Origin: Cercospora beticola | Taxonomy: Eukaryota; Ascomycota; Dothideomycetes; Mycosphaerellales; Mycosphaerellaceae | DNA: 64,000 nucleotides | Assembly (NCBI RefSeq): GCF_033473495.1 | Contig: NC_088942.1 | Coordinates: 496,001 to 560,000 of the forward strand | Direction of reading: 5' to 3' | Shown: positions 1 through 12,029 of the stretch, in pieces | Position numbering within the stretch: position 1 is the stretch's first letter | Layout of the letters: each line of letters starts with the position of its first letter | Translations under genes and position numbers: made by a program | Notes under the pieces: model-generated | What the model saw: the letters and a program-made list of their open reading frames with translations, nothing else | What the model was told of the DNA's origin: nothing | Database searches by the model: none

Positions 1-2
1 AT

Positions 3-1564
3 CTGGCTGATCTTGAGCCACCAAGAGCAGTGCAGCCGCCGCCGGAGCCTCGCAGGGATAACGAGGGATTTTCTGTGCCTCCTCAGCAGCTGGATCCGAT
101 ATCCCAAGCACAAGCAGATGCAGCGGAGCTTGGAGACAGGCAGGAACCACAGTTCAACGTGAACATTAGAAATGCGCCTATCCAAGAGGAGGGGGCTGAT
201 GCTGCTCTGGCGAGCATGGCGAACAAACTCGTAAGTTGATGCAAATGTGTGGGAGACGCATTCCTTACTGACCATTTCAGGCACCTCCTCCAACTCAAAA
301 GAGAGGCGGTACCATTCGCGGCCGGCGTGACAACCGTAATAGTGCTATAGTAAGCACGTACGGCGCGCCAGATGGATTCTCCTCCGATACAGCGAACTCG
401 ACAACCTCTTTGGAGAATCAAAGAAGCGAGCCTTTTGCGCCTGCCCCAGTGGCTACGAGTCCTCCGGCGATAGCGCCAGCTGTCATACAATCTCCAGCAC
501 CGACATCGCCTCAGGCGGCAGCACCTGTCCTTCTCCAGTCGCCTTCGGGAGCATTCAGCCCAGCCGGCGCAGGGCAAACGGCATTTGCACCCTTCAGTCC
601 ACCCAGCGAGCCACAATCTCCTGTGCAGCCCAGCTATGCTGCACCTCTGGCAGCGCAACACACTGGCGACAATCATTCAATCCGCTCTGGTCGTTCGCTA
701 CAGAGCTCGGCCAGCTATGCACAAAGACATCCCGAGCTTTCGAGCCCCGGCTTGAGCTCTTCGATCATTGAGACTGTCTCTGCTCGGTTTGAGAATGGGC
801 AGCTAGCATCTTCTTCGCTGATTGGCGAGATCGCCCTTGCGTACCATCCTGATGCTTCAGTCCCTTCGTCAGGACATGAGACTATTCGCCTGGAGAACTT
901 TGGACAACTTGATAAGGTCGCACCGAATCCAGCCTTCATCGGCCAAGCTTCCGGACGTGAAGGCGAGTATTCTGTCAATCTGGCAAATATCGCCAAGACA
1001 TCTGTCGCTTTCAAGTACCAGGTGCGCGGCGAAGCGGCACAGTCGCAAACACCTGTTCTCTTGACCCCAGCATTCAAACTTGACGAGAATCTGGCCATGG
1101 TCATCGTCAGCTATGCACTACATCCCAGCTTCGCCGCGCTAGGAAGCGACAGCGTTACACTTCACAATGTCACTATCGCCCTCACCCTTGAAGGTGCCAA
1201 AGCCACGAGCTGCCAGTCCAAACCTGTCGGCACTTTCTCCCGGGACAAGAATTTGATCTTCTGGCAATTGGATGAGATCACATTACGTCCTGGCGGCGAA
1301 GCCAACAAGCTCTTAGCAAAGTTCGTTACTGAGGGCAAGCCTACGGGCGGCTACGTGGAAGGACGCTTTGAGATCTCGGGTGAGCAGGCACAGGGTCTTG
1401 GAAGTGGCCTCGCTGTCAGTGTGCTTGGCACTGATGGAGCAGCCGCTGCCGCCGACCCTTTTGCGGACGAGAGCGTCGCGGCTGCTGCTTCTTCGGCCGC
1501 AGCTTGGAGGAACGTGCCGACACAGAAGAAGTTGACCAGTGGGCAGTATATTGCTAGATCGTGA
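3..1564 (+). CDS. SYP1: Syp1/FCHo-like muniscin endocytic adaptor, 3' part
   Basis: The gene is cut by the window edge; the frame is open from base 3. Exons are <3-230 and 281-1564, with a 50-nt intron (GTAAGT..CAG, phase 0), giving 503 visible residues. Residues 83-95 are a basic patch (RGGTIRGRRDNRN) of the type found in fungal Syp1 proteins after the F-BAR and low-complexity region. Residues ~120-230 are Pro/Ser/Ala-rich linker, and from about residue 233 to the end the chain reads as a mu-homology domain (for example SLIGEIALAYHP). Muniscins bind membrane and cargo early in clathrin-mediated endocytosis; the mu-homology domain recruits cargo and partners. The N-terminal F-BAR domain would lie left of the window. 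The family call rests on the basic motif plus the C-terminal domain; I could not run a profile search. Confidence 0.8.
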
Positions 1565-2273
1565 TTGGTCGTTTTTGGGTGAGCTTGTCGGTCTCTTTTG
1601 TACATATGTAATGATACCCATTCCTTTGCATGTGGTGTAGAGAGGAGAAGGATATATAGTATGAAATGAAAGCTCGCTATTGTTCATCGTGCTGAATGTT
1701 TCTCTGCTTCCGTCATTCTGGGCAGTTTGTTTTCTGTGCTGTCTTGAGGAAGGAAACGCTGCGTGGAATTGCATCGGCATGCCGAAGGTCGGCCGGGGTT
1801 GAGTAACTTCCTCTGCTACCATACAATACTTAGTTGGCACCTGCAATGATTCGTCTTTCAACATGCCAGATTGCAGTGTCAGTACGCATTGACGCTTCTA
1901 CCACACAGCACTTCGTTTACGCCTGCAGTGATTCGTCTTTTGACTTGCCAAATTGCAAGTTCCAATATGCTTTCCCTCACCCATTGGCACCAGACGCGTT
2001 TTGTCTCTCTGAATGGCTACCCATCATTGTTTCCAGGTGTGCATCGACTGTTGAGTTTCTCGACAACCTTTCAACGATGCCATGGATGTGAAGATGCCAC
2101 CTCTCTGCTGGCAGTTCGCAAGCACAAAAGGCCCTCTCTTCCCTCTTTCCTTCTCTTCTTCTTCTTCATCGATCTCGAATCCATAGTGACGCCTTGGTGC
2201 CCTTAAAAGCCCTTGTACTCACTGACCATCGCACATTCAGATTGATTGGAGCTCACCATACTTGTTCGGCAAT
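1565..2273. other. Intergenic region, no gene seen
   Basis: This is the 3' flank of the Syp1-like gene and the upstream flank of a doubtful small ORF. A diverged direct repeat is visible around 1845-1960, where an ATTCGTCTTT..CCAGATTGCA-like stretch occurs twice about 85 bp apart. A pyrimidine-rich tract (TCTTCTTCTTCTTC-like) at about 2140-2170 would suit a fungal promoter. No coding signal was found. Confidence 0.5.
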
Positions 2274-2603
2274 ATGGCTGGTACTCCTTCTCGCGTGGAT
2301 CTCGCTCACGAGTTTTCTCGTGTTCGTCTTTCACCGAGCAGGGCCCAGGAGCTCCTCGAGGATGCTGATACCACTGGATTGCCGGAAGGCGGTCTGATGG
2401 TGTTCCAGCCACACCTCTCGTTGGAGGAATGGCAGTGGCAGCGCTACTGCGCCATTCCGGCTGACTGCCTGAGAGGGACGGTCCCGCCGTTTTTCTTTGG
2501 CCGCAAGGCGACTGCTGCGCGAGCAGCGGCCGCTGAGCAAAATTCTTCTTCCGCAGATGCCGTGAGAGGTCACACTCACGCACATCCTTCTTCTTCTTCG
2601 TGA
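2274..2603 (+). CDS. Small hypothetical protein, doubtful
   Basis: An ATG at 2274 opens a 109-aa frame that includes LAHEFSRVRLSPSRAQELLE and an aromatic-rich stretch around PHLSLEEWQWQRYC. It ends in Ala-rich, then His/Ser-rich sequence. I recognise no family. The stop TGA at 2601 overlaps a good splice donor (GTGAGT at 2600), so the coding region may continue into an exon I could not identify. A pyrimidine-rich tract lies about 100 bp upstream. It could be a real small gene or a chance frame; nothing in the neighbours decides this. Confidence 0.35.
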   Translation: MAGTPSRVDLAHEFSRVRLSPSRAQELLEDADTTGLPEGGLMVFQPHLSLEEWQWQRYCAIPADCLRGTVPPFFFGRKATAARAAAAEQNSSSADAVRGHTHAHPSSSS

Positions 2604-4679
2604 GTAGGGGCCGTCCTCCCCCTGCTCACACCCTGAGAATACCTTACGCCATGCTACGCCGCGTCCAAGGTTCACATACTAGAGATCACTCTCTAGGGAA
2701 AGCCCGGGTGAGGCACTATCCACCCAAGACACTCCTTTCTTGACCTTACATTCGCTTCCGACGTCCTTACTCTCTCTAATGCCCCCCATCGACCGTTGCC
2801 CAGTAGGGTGGCTTTCGGAGGAGAGCAGCGTGGTAACTTTGCGACACCGCGTTTTCGTGAGAGTACTTTACCTGTCATCCGTTGCGGCGTCCTTTCTCCG
2901 CCAGTTGTCTGGCTAGAGCGGCGTCGTGACTCCCGTCGCATCGAAATACAATGCGCGAGCCCGCTCAGAGGCAGCCTCCATGCTTGCCATTTCTCCGCCT
3001 GAGATGCACGAACGATGCCGCTCAGTGCACCCACGCTCCAGAGAGTCTGTCTGAAATGAGCGCTGAGAGTGCACTTCGGCCACGTGTCACTCCGTCTGGC
3101 GTGGAAGTGCAGAGTCAACAAGAGTGCTGACGCTCCGGTGCAACTGCCGTCGCGATTTCTCGAAGCATGAGGCGTCTCCTGCTTGTCTCTGCGATCTCGC
3201 CAGCTTCACGCCGTTTGAAGTCGTGAAGCCTCCGAGCAATCCTGTGCATGATTTCCGGAAACACCACTGTTGGCATGCTTTTCTCTGTGCACCCGGCCCA
3301 TTCCAAGGCACCCAGAGTCGCGAAGAATTGACGCTGGTACTATCGCAACAGGCAGAAGCACCTGAAGCCTTGACATCCTTCTCCAATGTTTCGCCGGATG
3401 TTGTGCCATCTAATGCTCCGACCTTGCTAATGATCTCTGTGCCGGCCTCTCAGAGAACGCACTCAACCGTTGCGAGTAGGCCAGTCCCCCCGTACCCGTA
3501 CCACTGGTCTCCACGACTGGGATTGGGATCCGGCCAGCGACTGGACTAAGCCACAGTCTTCGTCGTCATTCTTCGAAGGTAGTCGAGTCTCCAGCATTCG
3601 CCTGCGAGGGACTCTCACTCCCGCTTCGCTTGCGCCTTTCTCTTCCAGACTCTGCCGACAAGATGGTCATCACGCCAATGAAGGTGAGCATGGGCTGTGC
3701 CTGCCTGACTGTGCCCAAGAAGAACTATCCGAAGGAATTGCGGACCACGCGTGGAGTAGATGCACTCTGGGACATACGGTCTCGCTCTCGATCGCTTTCA
3801 CATCTGGCGTGCCAGTCCACGTTCCATTGAGACATTTGGCATAATGACGCGGATTGTGGAAGCACTACGATCTGGCACCTTGCCTCTGATTGCTTCTCAT
3901 GGGCCATGCAAATGGCGATACTGTTACGCCAGAGACGCTCTTGAGCTGTGAGATGGAAGCACTCGATTTTTCGTGTTCTCGTGTTTTTCTCCGCAATCTT
4001 CCGGGACGGTGCTATCGTAAGTTCTTCCGCTGCAGCGCCTCGAGTGCGACTGGTAGCCAGAGGTATCGGGAGGCCTGGGTAATCCGACGCTCCATTTGTC
4101 GCCAGAGCACTATGCCGTTAGGTGTTCCGACGGACTGCTGGAAGACTTCGCTATCGCTCCCTGAGATTGCCGTGCAAATATATGGAAATCACTGCTTGAC
4201 ATTTTGAGAAGAAGTACTTGCCTGGTCTTCCTGGGTTCTCGATCTATCCCAGCACAATTTTAGGCGTGACCATAATAGACTTTCATAGAATGCAATGCGC
4301 ACTCTGTCGAAGCCTCCCTTGACGCATCTCGGAAAGGAGTACGCAGACAATGTAGAGATTCCTCAAAAATCGGCATGTCGTTCACGTCTTCACTCACATG
4401 AATGGTTCCAAAGTTAGAGAAGAGATAAGAAGCGATATCATGCACGATTAAAGTCCCATGCACCTGAGCATGCGTTCAGCAAAATGTTCATGTCGTTCGT
4501 ATCGGGATGGAAATTGTGGAGGAGCTGCATGTGCGTGCCTGAGGCATCTGTGGAAAAATCCACGCCAAGCCTCGTGCGCTCGAAATGGGCTGTGTCGACA
4601 CACGACTTGCACTTCGCTTGACCTCAGCGACGACTGCTCTCGCACCCACCCCGACCATCCACCACCCAGCGACGTCAAG
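2604..4679. other. Long intergenic region and RPL19 upstream flank
   Basis: About 2 kb without a supportable gene. Short frames exist on both strands, but none has family resemblance, consistent splice sites or sustained coding character. Around 3650-3680 an ATG with a nearby GTGAGC donor looks gene-like for about 20 codons, then fails. The right end (about 4620-4680) is C-rich and carries the 5' untranslated leader of RPL19. Confidence 0.45.
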
Positions 4680-5638
4680 ATGTAAGTACGGCCACGAATG
4701 CGTACAATACACCTGGACGCTCCCCGATCGCCGCCACCACCGCGCACCCCCGGCCTCGAGAAACGCCCTCCGCCCGCACCGGCAAAACGCAGTCTCGAAA
4801 GACTCTTGTACTGACACATCGGCTCCTGTAGGGTCAACCTCCGCACCCAGAAGCGCCTGGCGGCCTCCGTCACTGGTGCCGGAAAGCGCAAGATCTGGCT
4901 CGACCCAAATGAGGTCAACGAGATCTCCAACGCCAACTCCCGTCAGACGATCCGCAAGCTGCTCGCAGATGGCCTCATCATCCGCAAGCCAGTGACCATG
5001 CACTCGCGTGCCCGCGCCCGAGAGCTCACCGCTGCCCGCCGAATTGGACGTCACCGTGGTTTCGGTAAGAGGAAGGGTACTGCCGACGCTCGTATGCCAA
5101 CGTAAGTTTGCACCGATCTTGGGAGGGACAATGTGGGATGGTCAATGAGGAACGTGCAAAAGAAGGAGGATTAGTGTGGAAGCGAGAAGGGGCACACTCA
5201 TTTGGATGAATCGGGACAATTGCTGACAATGCGCAGCCAAGTCATGTGGATGCGCCGTCTTCGTGTCCTCCGCCGTCTGTTGGTCAAGTACCGTGCCGCC
5301 GGCAAGATCGACAAGCACCTTTACCACGAGCTCTACCACTTGAGCAAGGGTAACACCTTCAAGCACAAGCGTGCTCTTGTCGAGCATGTAAGTTGGACCC
5401 GAGGCATCCATGACGAGCTCGTCACGTGGTCTCCATCCACAAACGTCGAATCGCAAACTGACGGTGCTCGCCACAGATTCACAAGGCCAAGGCCGAGAAG
5501 CAGCGTGAGGAGAAGCTCAAGGCAGAGATGGACGCCAAGCGTGCGAAGACCAAGGCTGCCCGCGAGCGGAGACAAGAGCGCATCACTGCCAAGCGCAACG
5601 CACTTGCTGGCGAGGACGAGGAGCCTGCCGCTCAATAG
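4680..5638 (+). CDS. RPL19: 60S ribosomal protein eL19 (L19)
   Basis: Four exons: 4680-4681, 4832-5101, 5237-5387 and 5477-5638, giving 194 residues, the normal eukaryotic L19 length. The product begins [20 protein letters not shown], continues through [19 protein letters not shown], and ends in the Lys/Arg/Glu-rich helical tail typical of eL19. It is a structural protein of the large cytosolic ribosomal subunit and contributes to inter-subunit contacts. Introns are 150, 135 and 89 nt with GTAAGT-type donors, longer than others in the window, as is common in ribosomal protein genes. The first intron interrupts the start codon itself (AT|G), so exon 1 contributes only two coding bases. Identification is essentially certain. 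Confidence 0.97.
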
Positions 5639-6388
5639 ACGCATACCCAGCAGAGTCTTTATCGAATGTCACGAAGCATGCCACAGATCATCAGAAGAGG
5701 GTCACCAAGGACGGGCAACATGGGTACGCCCTAGGCCAAACTATGAGTGGTATCATCATGGGGTTATTCGGGCGTGCTGTTACTTGCTGTGGATGGTGCT
5801 TGGGCGCTTTACGTGTCGCGTCGAGGGTATGATGCGTGTACTTGAGGCGGTACAATTTGAAAGCCTTGAAAAGAAGTTCACGATTCCAGATCCTCATGCT
5901 CATGTTTTCCCATTTTATGCTCTCAATGCGATACTGATTGGCGTCAACAGCGATCGCGCACTGTCCCTCGCGAATGACACCCGTACCCAAGCCAATTCGT
6001 GCTCAAATTCACAGATTTTTAACATGGCTTAGATCTCAACAGTACGCGACATGCTTAATGACATTACATACCTGCTTCGACCACTGAATCGCACGATTGA
6101 ACTTCCACTTACCGACATATACATCTCTCAGCCAATTCACATCACCAGATCCGCCGCATATCACCATTTCATGTGTCAGTTGAGGAGTGGTCGAGTGGCG
6201 CCCAGACCGACTACGATGTGGAGCCGGTCTAGATCCGCCCTTGCGCCTTCCACACGGTCAACACATTTCGACTCATCGCGACTACTCTTGGAAGTGAAAG
6301 GTTCTGCTGCAGTGGCAGAGATTGTATAAGCCAAATAGAGCAGGTTGAGGACATTCCATGACAACATCGAGATCCCGACCCCTTCGCA
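5639..6388. other. Intergenic between RPL19 and the 2H-phosphoesterase gene
   Basis: Contains the RPL19 3' flank and the upstream region of the next gene. A short stretch near 6190-6235 looks like a tRNA A box but lacks a matching B box and cloverleaf. No gene was found. Confidence 0.5.
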
Positions 6389-7342
6389 ATGGCCGCTTAC
6401 TATACCTTTGAGGATCTCTCTGGGGGAGGTGCTGGCGACAAGAAGACTGATAACCCATATCACGATCTCATTGAATCTTGTTCGAACGATCGAGCTCAGA
6501 TACAGAAGCGCTACGAGAACCACCGGGTGAATCGAAATGGCCAACAGAAAGAAAAGTTGCTAGCTCCAGACTTTCCTGGTGTGACGATCGACGAGATTCT
6601 GGCCAAGCTGGAAAATCCTCAGCAGAACACAGGCTATGAAGATCCAAGACACTGTCTAGTCTTCTGGGCAAGGCCTACCACGCAAGTCAAGGCCATGGTG
6701 GCAGAAATCCAGCAAGCATTGAAAAAGGTGGCTCCAAGCCTTTGGCTCATGCCGCAGACAAACCTTCACATGACAGCGCTGGAAGTGACGCATTCTCTTA
6801 CCGCACCTGAGATTGATGCCCTGGTGGAACAGATCCGACCACATGCGGAGAGTATCACGGACTTTACGCACGATCACAGGTGCAGGTTGGTGAAGCCCAT
6901 GGTGAGCTTCGATGCTCAGGCTCTGGCACTTTCCTGGCTTCCAGCTTCGAGTGAGCCTACACACGCAGACAGATCTGCTGAGGCCGATGACTATACATAT
7001 CACCACCTTCGACGAGATCTCTTCAGTCTTGTCTCTGGGACGGGTGTGAAGGTTGCCAGTAGATATGTGATTCCATCTGCCCACTTGACTATTGGTCGAT
7101 TCATTACGAAATCGGACTTCGAAACGAGGGACGGGAGCGTGGATAGGCAGAAGGTTGCTCAGCTTGTAGAGGAGATTGAGAAGATCAATGGCTGGTTGAA
7201 AGAGAAGTATTGGCCCAGAGAGGGTGAGGATGCGAAGGCAGGTAGTGAATGGGTAGTGGGCGAAGAGAGAGGTCTGGATTTCAGGAAGGGTCAGTTATGG
7301 TATGGAGCGGGTGAAACTGTGAGACTCGGGAAGGGATTTTGA
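6389..7342 (+). CDS. 2H phosphoesterase-superfamily protein
   Basis: A single-exon frame of 317 residues from the ATG at 6389. Two HxT motifs are visible: NLHMTALEV with H127/T129, and SAHLTIGRF with H232/T234. They are about 105 residues apart, each in a hydrophobic beta-strand context. Paired HxT motifs are the catalytic signature of the 2H phosphoesterase superfamily (LigT, cyclic phosphodiesterases, AKAP-18-like proteins), which hydrolyse or form 2',3'-cyclic phosphate or related phosphodiester bonds. Both catalytic His and Thr are intact. No signal peptide or membrane segment is seen, so it is probably soluble and intracellular. Substrate cannot be inferred; RNA ends or a small cyclic nucleotide are possible. 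Confidence 0.75.
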   Translation: MAAYYTFEDLSGGGAGDKKTDNPYHDLIESCSNDRAQIQKRYENHRVNRNGQQKEKLLAPDFPGVTIDEILAKLENPQQNTGYEDPRHCLVFWARPTTQVKAMVAEIQQALKKVAPSLWLMPQTNLHMTALEVTHSLTAPEIDALVEQIRPHAESITDFTHDHRCRLVKPMVSFDAQALALSWLPASSEPTHADRSAEADDYTYHHLRRDLFSLVSGTGVKVASRYVIPSAHLTIGRFITKSDFETRDGSVDRQKVAQLVEEIEKINGWLKEKYWPREGEDAKAGSEWVVGEERGLDFRKGQLWYGAGETVRLGKGF

Positions 7343-7949
7343 GAAAGCCGTTTGGGTTCCGTGAACGACAGCAGAGCACGATACAGTAGACGATATGTGA
7401 TAGAGAAGCCAGTAAGCCAACCTCGAAATTGGCATCTCGGCGAACTTGACCTCCTTCATGAAACTCACCGATGATATTGAAAGGGAATGGACGACCACAT
7501 TCAACAGAATCGCAAGTCAGCATCCTTCGGGATCATTTGCCGATCCTGCCGCCTGCCCTTGTAAGCTGAGCAATTCGCAGCTTCCAATTGGCTCTCTAGC
7601 ATGTTCCATACATGCCACCCACCATCATGTGTCCGCATCGAGAAGAGCATCATCACGACAGGCGGGGATGTCGAAGACGTAATCCACCTCTAGCTATTCG
7701 TCGTGAAACCTTGCAGACCTTCCCATCCTTCCAGGTCATGACACTGAGAGGACAAGTACGAAGTCAGCAGCCGCACAGTTGAGAGTTTCTTCCTGTCTAT
7801 CTGATCCGTCTCGACTAGCCAACCTTCTTTTCAAGACTTGGTCGGCTTCTTTATCTGATCTAGCAGGCCCGCAGCACGGCTCATCGTACAGGACATTGAC
7901 GACACCTCGAACCGAGAACACGAAACTTTGGAGGAAGAAGAGAAGCAGT
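7343..7949. other. Intergenic, no gene seen
   Basis: This is the 3' flank of the 2H-phosphoesterase gene and the promoter and leader of the cytochrome b561 gene. Short frames on both strands show no recognisable family. Confidence 0.5.
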
Positions 7950-8842
7950 ATGGCGACACGACGAGACGGCACAGCTGAGGAGGAGCCTCTGTTGGGAGAA
8001 AGAGGAGATGCGAGCTTGCCGGAGGGCAAGCCACTATACTACAACTTCGTGCTCGGTAGGATCTGCTTCCTCTTCCGATCATCATCGACGAACTGACCAT
8101 GGCATCAGGTACGGCCGTTGTGGCACAGGCAGGAGCTTGGATTGTACGCGTTGCCCGCAGTGTCAAATACTGAGCGAGAACAGCTGACTGATCCCAAACA
8201 GATCGCAGCGATAGTATGGGGAGCCGTCTTCTCGAATGACCTGATCCTCTTCTCAGCACACCCAGTACGCCAGAATTACACCACCTTCTACGCCTTCCTC
8301 AAATCGCAATAGCACTGACCCGTCAAACACAGCTCCTCAACTCCGCCGCCTTCCTCTTCCTCATCCAAGGCATCCTCGTCCTCCAACCGACCCACACCGC
8401 CCAACAAAAGAAACAAGGCACGTACACGCACGCCGCCCTCAACGATGTCGGAATCCTCGCAGCCATCGCTGGCCTTGTCGTCATTGAATACAACAAGTTC
8501 GACCACAACGGCACACACTTCGAATCTCCTCATGCGATTTTGGGACTCGTGACCTATATCTTGGTTACGTTGCAGGCTCTCGTGGGGTTCACGCAGTACT
8601 TCACTCCAGGACTGTATGGAAGTGTGGATAAAGCTAAGAGCCTTTACAAATATCACCGAGTGGGAGGATACATCACGACAGTATTTATGTTGGCCACCAT
8701 CTGCGCGGCGACGTACACGACCTTCAACGTCAACGTGCTTCAAATTCAGCTTTGGGCGGTGGTTGTCGCGAGCATCCTGGTGGTGTTGGGCATTGCGAGC
8801 CGAATTCGTTTGGCCAAGTTTGGGTGGTTGGCTGGAAAATAG
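7950..8842 (+). CDS. Cytochrome b561-domain membrane protein
   Basis: Exons 7950-8055, 8109-8143, 8202-8264 and 8333-8842 give 237 residues. All junctions use GT..AG and restore frame. The product has a short charged N-terminus (residues 1-27) followed by five or six hydrophobic segments starting near residues 30, 48, 70, 107, 137, 182 and 207. Four histidines sit where the b561 fold needs heme ligands: H67 (SAHPLLNS), H101 (YTHAALN), H135 (ESPHAILG) and H176 (KYHRVGGY). Cytochrome b561 proteins carry two b hemes and move electrons across a membrane, classically from ascorbate to a ferric or monodehydroascorbate acceptor. No DOMON domain is attached, so it is the stand-alone type. Physiological donor and membrane are unknown. 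Confidence 0.88.
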
Positions 8843-9776
8843 AGATGGAGCGCGATATCGAGAAGCGGAGATGGAGGTCATGAAGAGAGTGACAAGTTTG
8901 TGCCGGTCTCTCACCTACCTGGCGCTTGACCAAGAGAAACCATGTCTCGCACAGATTGCAAGGTACGAAGCTCTTCGGAGCCGAAAAGAGTGGCACACCG
9001 GCTATACTCAGGAGTTACTGATGAGCGGTGATGTATTGACACGATTCATGCAGCATTTGGAGTTGGATCAGGCTTGATTTCTTGCATGCTGTTTGATTGA
9101 GGAGCCATGTATTTGACAGAACTGATACTCAAGATCATCTACCATATTGCGGTCAAGGTTTCTCGACACGGTCGTGACTGGATCACTGAACATTCTCAAT
9201 TGGCAGAGGAGGAGATTTGCATACCCCTCTTGGATTGTGCATCCTCTCACTATTGATATCGAAAGCTTGGACCGGAGCTATCGAACGGGTAGCTTTTGAC
9301 CGAAGCCCCGATAGCGGTACGAATCTTGGTAAGCTTGACAGTGATACTGCCTCGTCCCAAAACATTCTCAGCATGGGATGCATGAGCCACCGCCACGCTA
9401 TCCGCCGGGTGTCATTCCTCGATGAATCCGAAAGGCTGCATAATGCTGTTTCAGAATCTGCAGTCAGAGAGCATGGTATCAGCGAAAGAGAAGGCATCAC
9501 CACTTGTGCAGAGTCCCAGAAACCGTTTGAGTTTCACTGGACCGCAAGCCTACCGCACGTCATCCCCTCGGTTGGCCGAATCCTTCGGCTGGGCGCTGGG
9601 CATGACTCTCTTCAAGCAGTCCTCGCTTCGTCTGCGTGCAGACGCGACGTTTCTATAACCCGAGGACAAGACGAGTAATCAGCTGGCAGTCCTGCCGGGC
9701 TGTGTAGGGCAGCAACCGAATAACCTACACCCGAGCATGGATTATAGTCCGCAAACCTGGGACGCGTCTTTTGGAT
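8843..9776. other. Intergenic, no convincing gene
   Basis: Two overlapping frames of 100-153 codons exist on opposite strands (9217-9678 plus, 9183-9503 minus). Neither shows a family or splice support, so neither is annotated. Confidence 0.45.
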
Positions 9777-11497
9777 ATGGGAGACGAGCTCGCTTTCATC
9801 AGCTATTCCACTGAGCGGCACGTCGATGCAGGAACCCTTAGCCGCATTCGCTCGCACGCACAACAATCTGTGCAAGACCAGAAGTGGTCTCAGAAGGCGA
9901 AGAAGGCGAAGAAAGATGCTTCTGCAAACGCAGCACAAGATGCTGCCAACCAACCTTCCCGGCCTGAGTTCTTACAGCTTATCTTTGATAAGAAGTCCGG
10001 AAAAGAGGTCAAGAGGCCAACGACCACGCGGCACCAGTCTTCCAAGTCGGTAGCACGGCGGAAGAAGGCTAATGATGAGATTGAGCGACGCGTTGTGAAG
10101 CGCGAGTCACATTCTCTCAGTGCGTCTCCGGCCGAGAGACCAGATCCGTTTGCTGCCTTTCCTGTTGAGATCGACGAGAGGTTTATGGATCTCTTTTATG
10201 GTTGTACGCGGAAATCCATCATCAGCATTGTAAGAGGTCGAGCTAATCAGTGGCAGACTCTCGGAGTTGGAAATGGCAGAATCAAGATCACACCTACCTT
10301 TTCAAAGAAACGATGTGGAGCCCAGTACTGGCGCATAGCTTTCTCGCCATCGCCAACCATGTCTGGGCACAAGATGAAGCTCGAAGCATACTCCACGAGG
10401 ACCAAACCATGATGCACATTTCGCAACAGCTCCCTCAACTTGACCGGCTTGCCCCTGAGGCTCGAAGCGAAATGGCATGTGCTCTAATGTGGTCTATTAT
10501 TCGGCTCGCCACGATGAAAGTCAATTCTGGTCAGCTGGACGAATCAATGATGCATCTTAATGCTTTGGCGTTGATTGATCGAGAAGATTGGGAGCACAGC
10601 AAATTCGCGCCGCATTATCAATCGGCAATGGCGAGTCTGCTTCTCGCGAACTTCCATCAAGCTGGAAAGGTGAAGCCGCTTCTGCATATGCCGTTTGGAC
10701 CGATGGCGACGAACGCTGTGGATGATGTGGAAGCTGATGGATATGAGGTACCGGACGCAGCATTAATGCTTCAATGGGAACTCTCTGGATTTGTACCTCC
10801 AAGAGTTACTGACGCTCTTCTTGGCTTGACAGCACTGTACAACATCTGCGACGCAGAGGGTGGCGCGAAGGACGAATCTGTGCCACATATGCATTCGGGC
10901 AAGAAGGCTAGTCAGGCTGTCAAGATTGCACTTCGCCTCGCGCGATATTCTACGCCTGCTTCGAGCCCGGCAGATGTGGGCTATGACTGGATAGCGGATT
11001 TTCAGGAATGCGTTCGCTTGACCGGACTGCTCTGGACATGGACCTTCGGCCGCAAAGTCCTTCAGAACACGGAAGCGATCGTTTCCACTCAGAAGCACAT
11101 CTCCGCAACGCTAACGCCCGCACTGCTGCGAAAAGTGCTTGACGAGTGCGGCAACACGAAGGCCATGAGCGATCTGCTTGTCTGGATGTTGATTGTCTGC
11201 GGCTCAGCCACGTCTTCGATCAGAGGTCGACAGGAATATGCGAACCTGGTGCGAGCTATCTTGCCAGGAGCCACCAGTACCTCTTATGGTCAGATCAGAC
11301 TTTTGGGAACCAAGTTGCCATGGATTGAGCTTTCGAGTGATTCGCCTACTGAGGACTTTTGGCATTTGGTGAGTTCGGAAAGCTCGGTGGCGGAGGTCGA
11401 CGACACTCCGGAAGAGGATAGTAATGCGGCTCCGCCATTGCTTGGTTATGCCACTTTGGTCTCGAGGTCACGGAATTCTCCGCCTGAGAACGGATGA
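9777..11497 (+). CDS. Fungal transcription-factor-like protein without zinc cluster
   Basis: Exons 9777-10203 and 10257-11497 give 555 residues. The 53-nt intron (GTACGC..CAG, branch-like CTAAT at about 10244) was chosen because it is the only donor/acceptor pair that keeps frame. Residues 1-120 are basic: LAFISYSTERHVDAGTLSRI is followed by Lys/Ala-rich sequence with repeated SQKAKKAKK-type runs. The remainder is a helical, Leu/Ala-rich region like the C-terminal domain of fungal-specific regulators. The layout matches ascomycete proteins often labelled 'tachykinin family' or fungal transcription factor domain proteins, which lack the Zn(II)2Cys6 motif. No DNA-binding zinc motif is present here. 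A nuclear regulatory role is inferred from family resemblance only. Confidence 0.62.
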
Positions 11498-12029
11498 GGC
11501 TGAGGCCATGGAACATGCTCAGTGAAAGAGATGCGATACCGTGAGGGCCAGATGGTCGCGCCAGCCAGCTTCGCTCCAACTGAATGAGATATTTTGGAGA
11601 CCAAGGTTTTCGGACTCCGACACTACCAGGCAGATGAAGCTCGTGGATCTGCATAGGCGGGCAAGAACCATGCTGTCGTTCGCCAGAATCATGACCTGTG
11701 GTTTGCTAGCCCGATTGGGGGATGCTGGGCGGCTCAGGATACGAACAGTCGCGAATTACGGGCTTCATACCCGCGATCCAGATGGCAGTGACAGGCATAT
11801 CATACCACACAGATGTTCTGGTGATTGACGAATTACATCCAACAACAAGGATCACCACACCAATAGAAGAAGGAGCAGGCCAGATCTTGATGCCAGATGC
11901 AAATGCTGAAAGACAGGGTATGGAAATATCATAGACAGCATAAAGTATTGACTCTGAAGTACGCAAATTGTGAATGCAATAGAGCTGCTTGATTCAGTTG
12001 AATTCTTGATTTGGATGCTGCATACTCCA
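11498..12029. other. Short convergent intergenic region
   Basis: Lies between the 3' ends of a plus-strand and a minus-strand gene. It is relatively AT-rich at 11,900-12,000. No gene seen. Confidence 0.5.

Noticed and set aside
6180..6260. tRNA gene, because of an A-box-like TGGTCGAGTGG.
   Set aside because: The B-box candidate (GGTCTAGATCC) mismatches at several positions and no cloverleaf can be drawn.
9183..9678. Overlapping 106- and 153-codon frames on opposite strands.
   Set aside because: Mutually exclusive, no splice support, no recognisable family.
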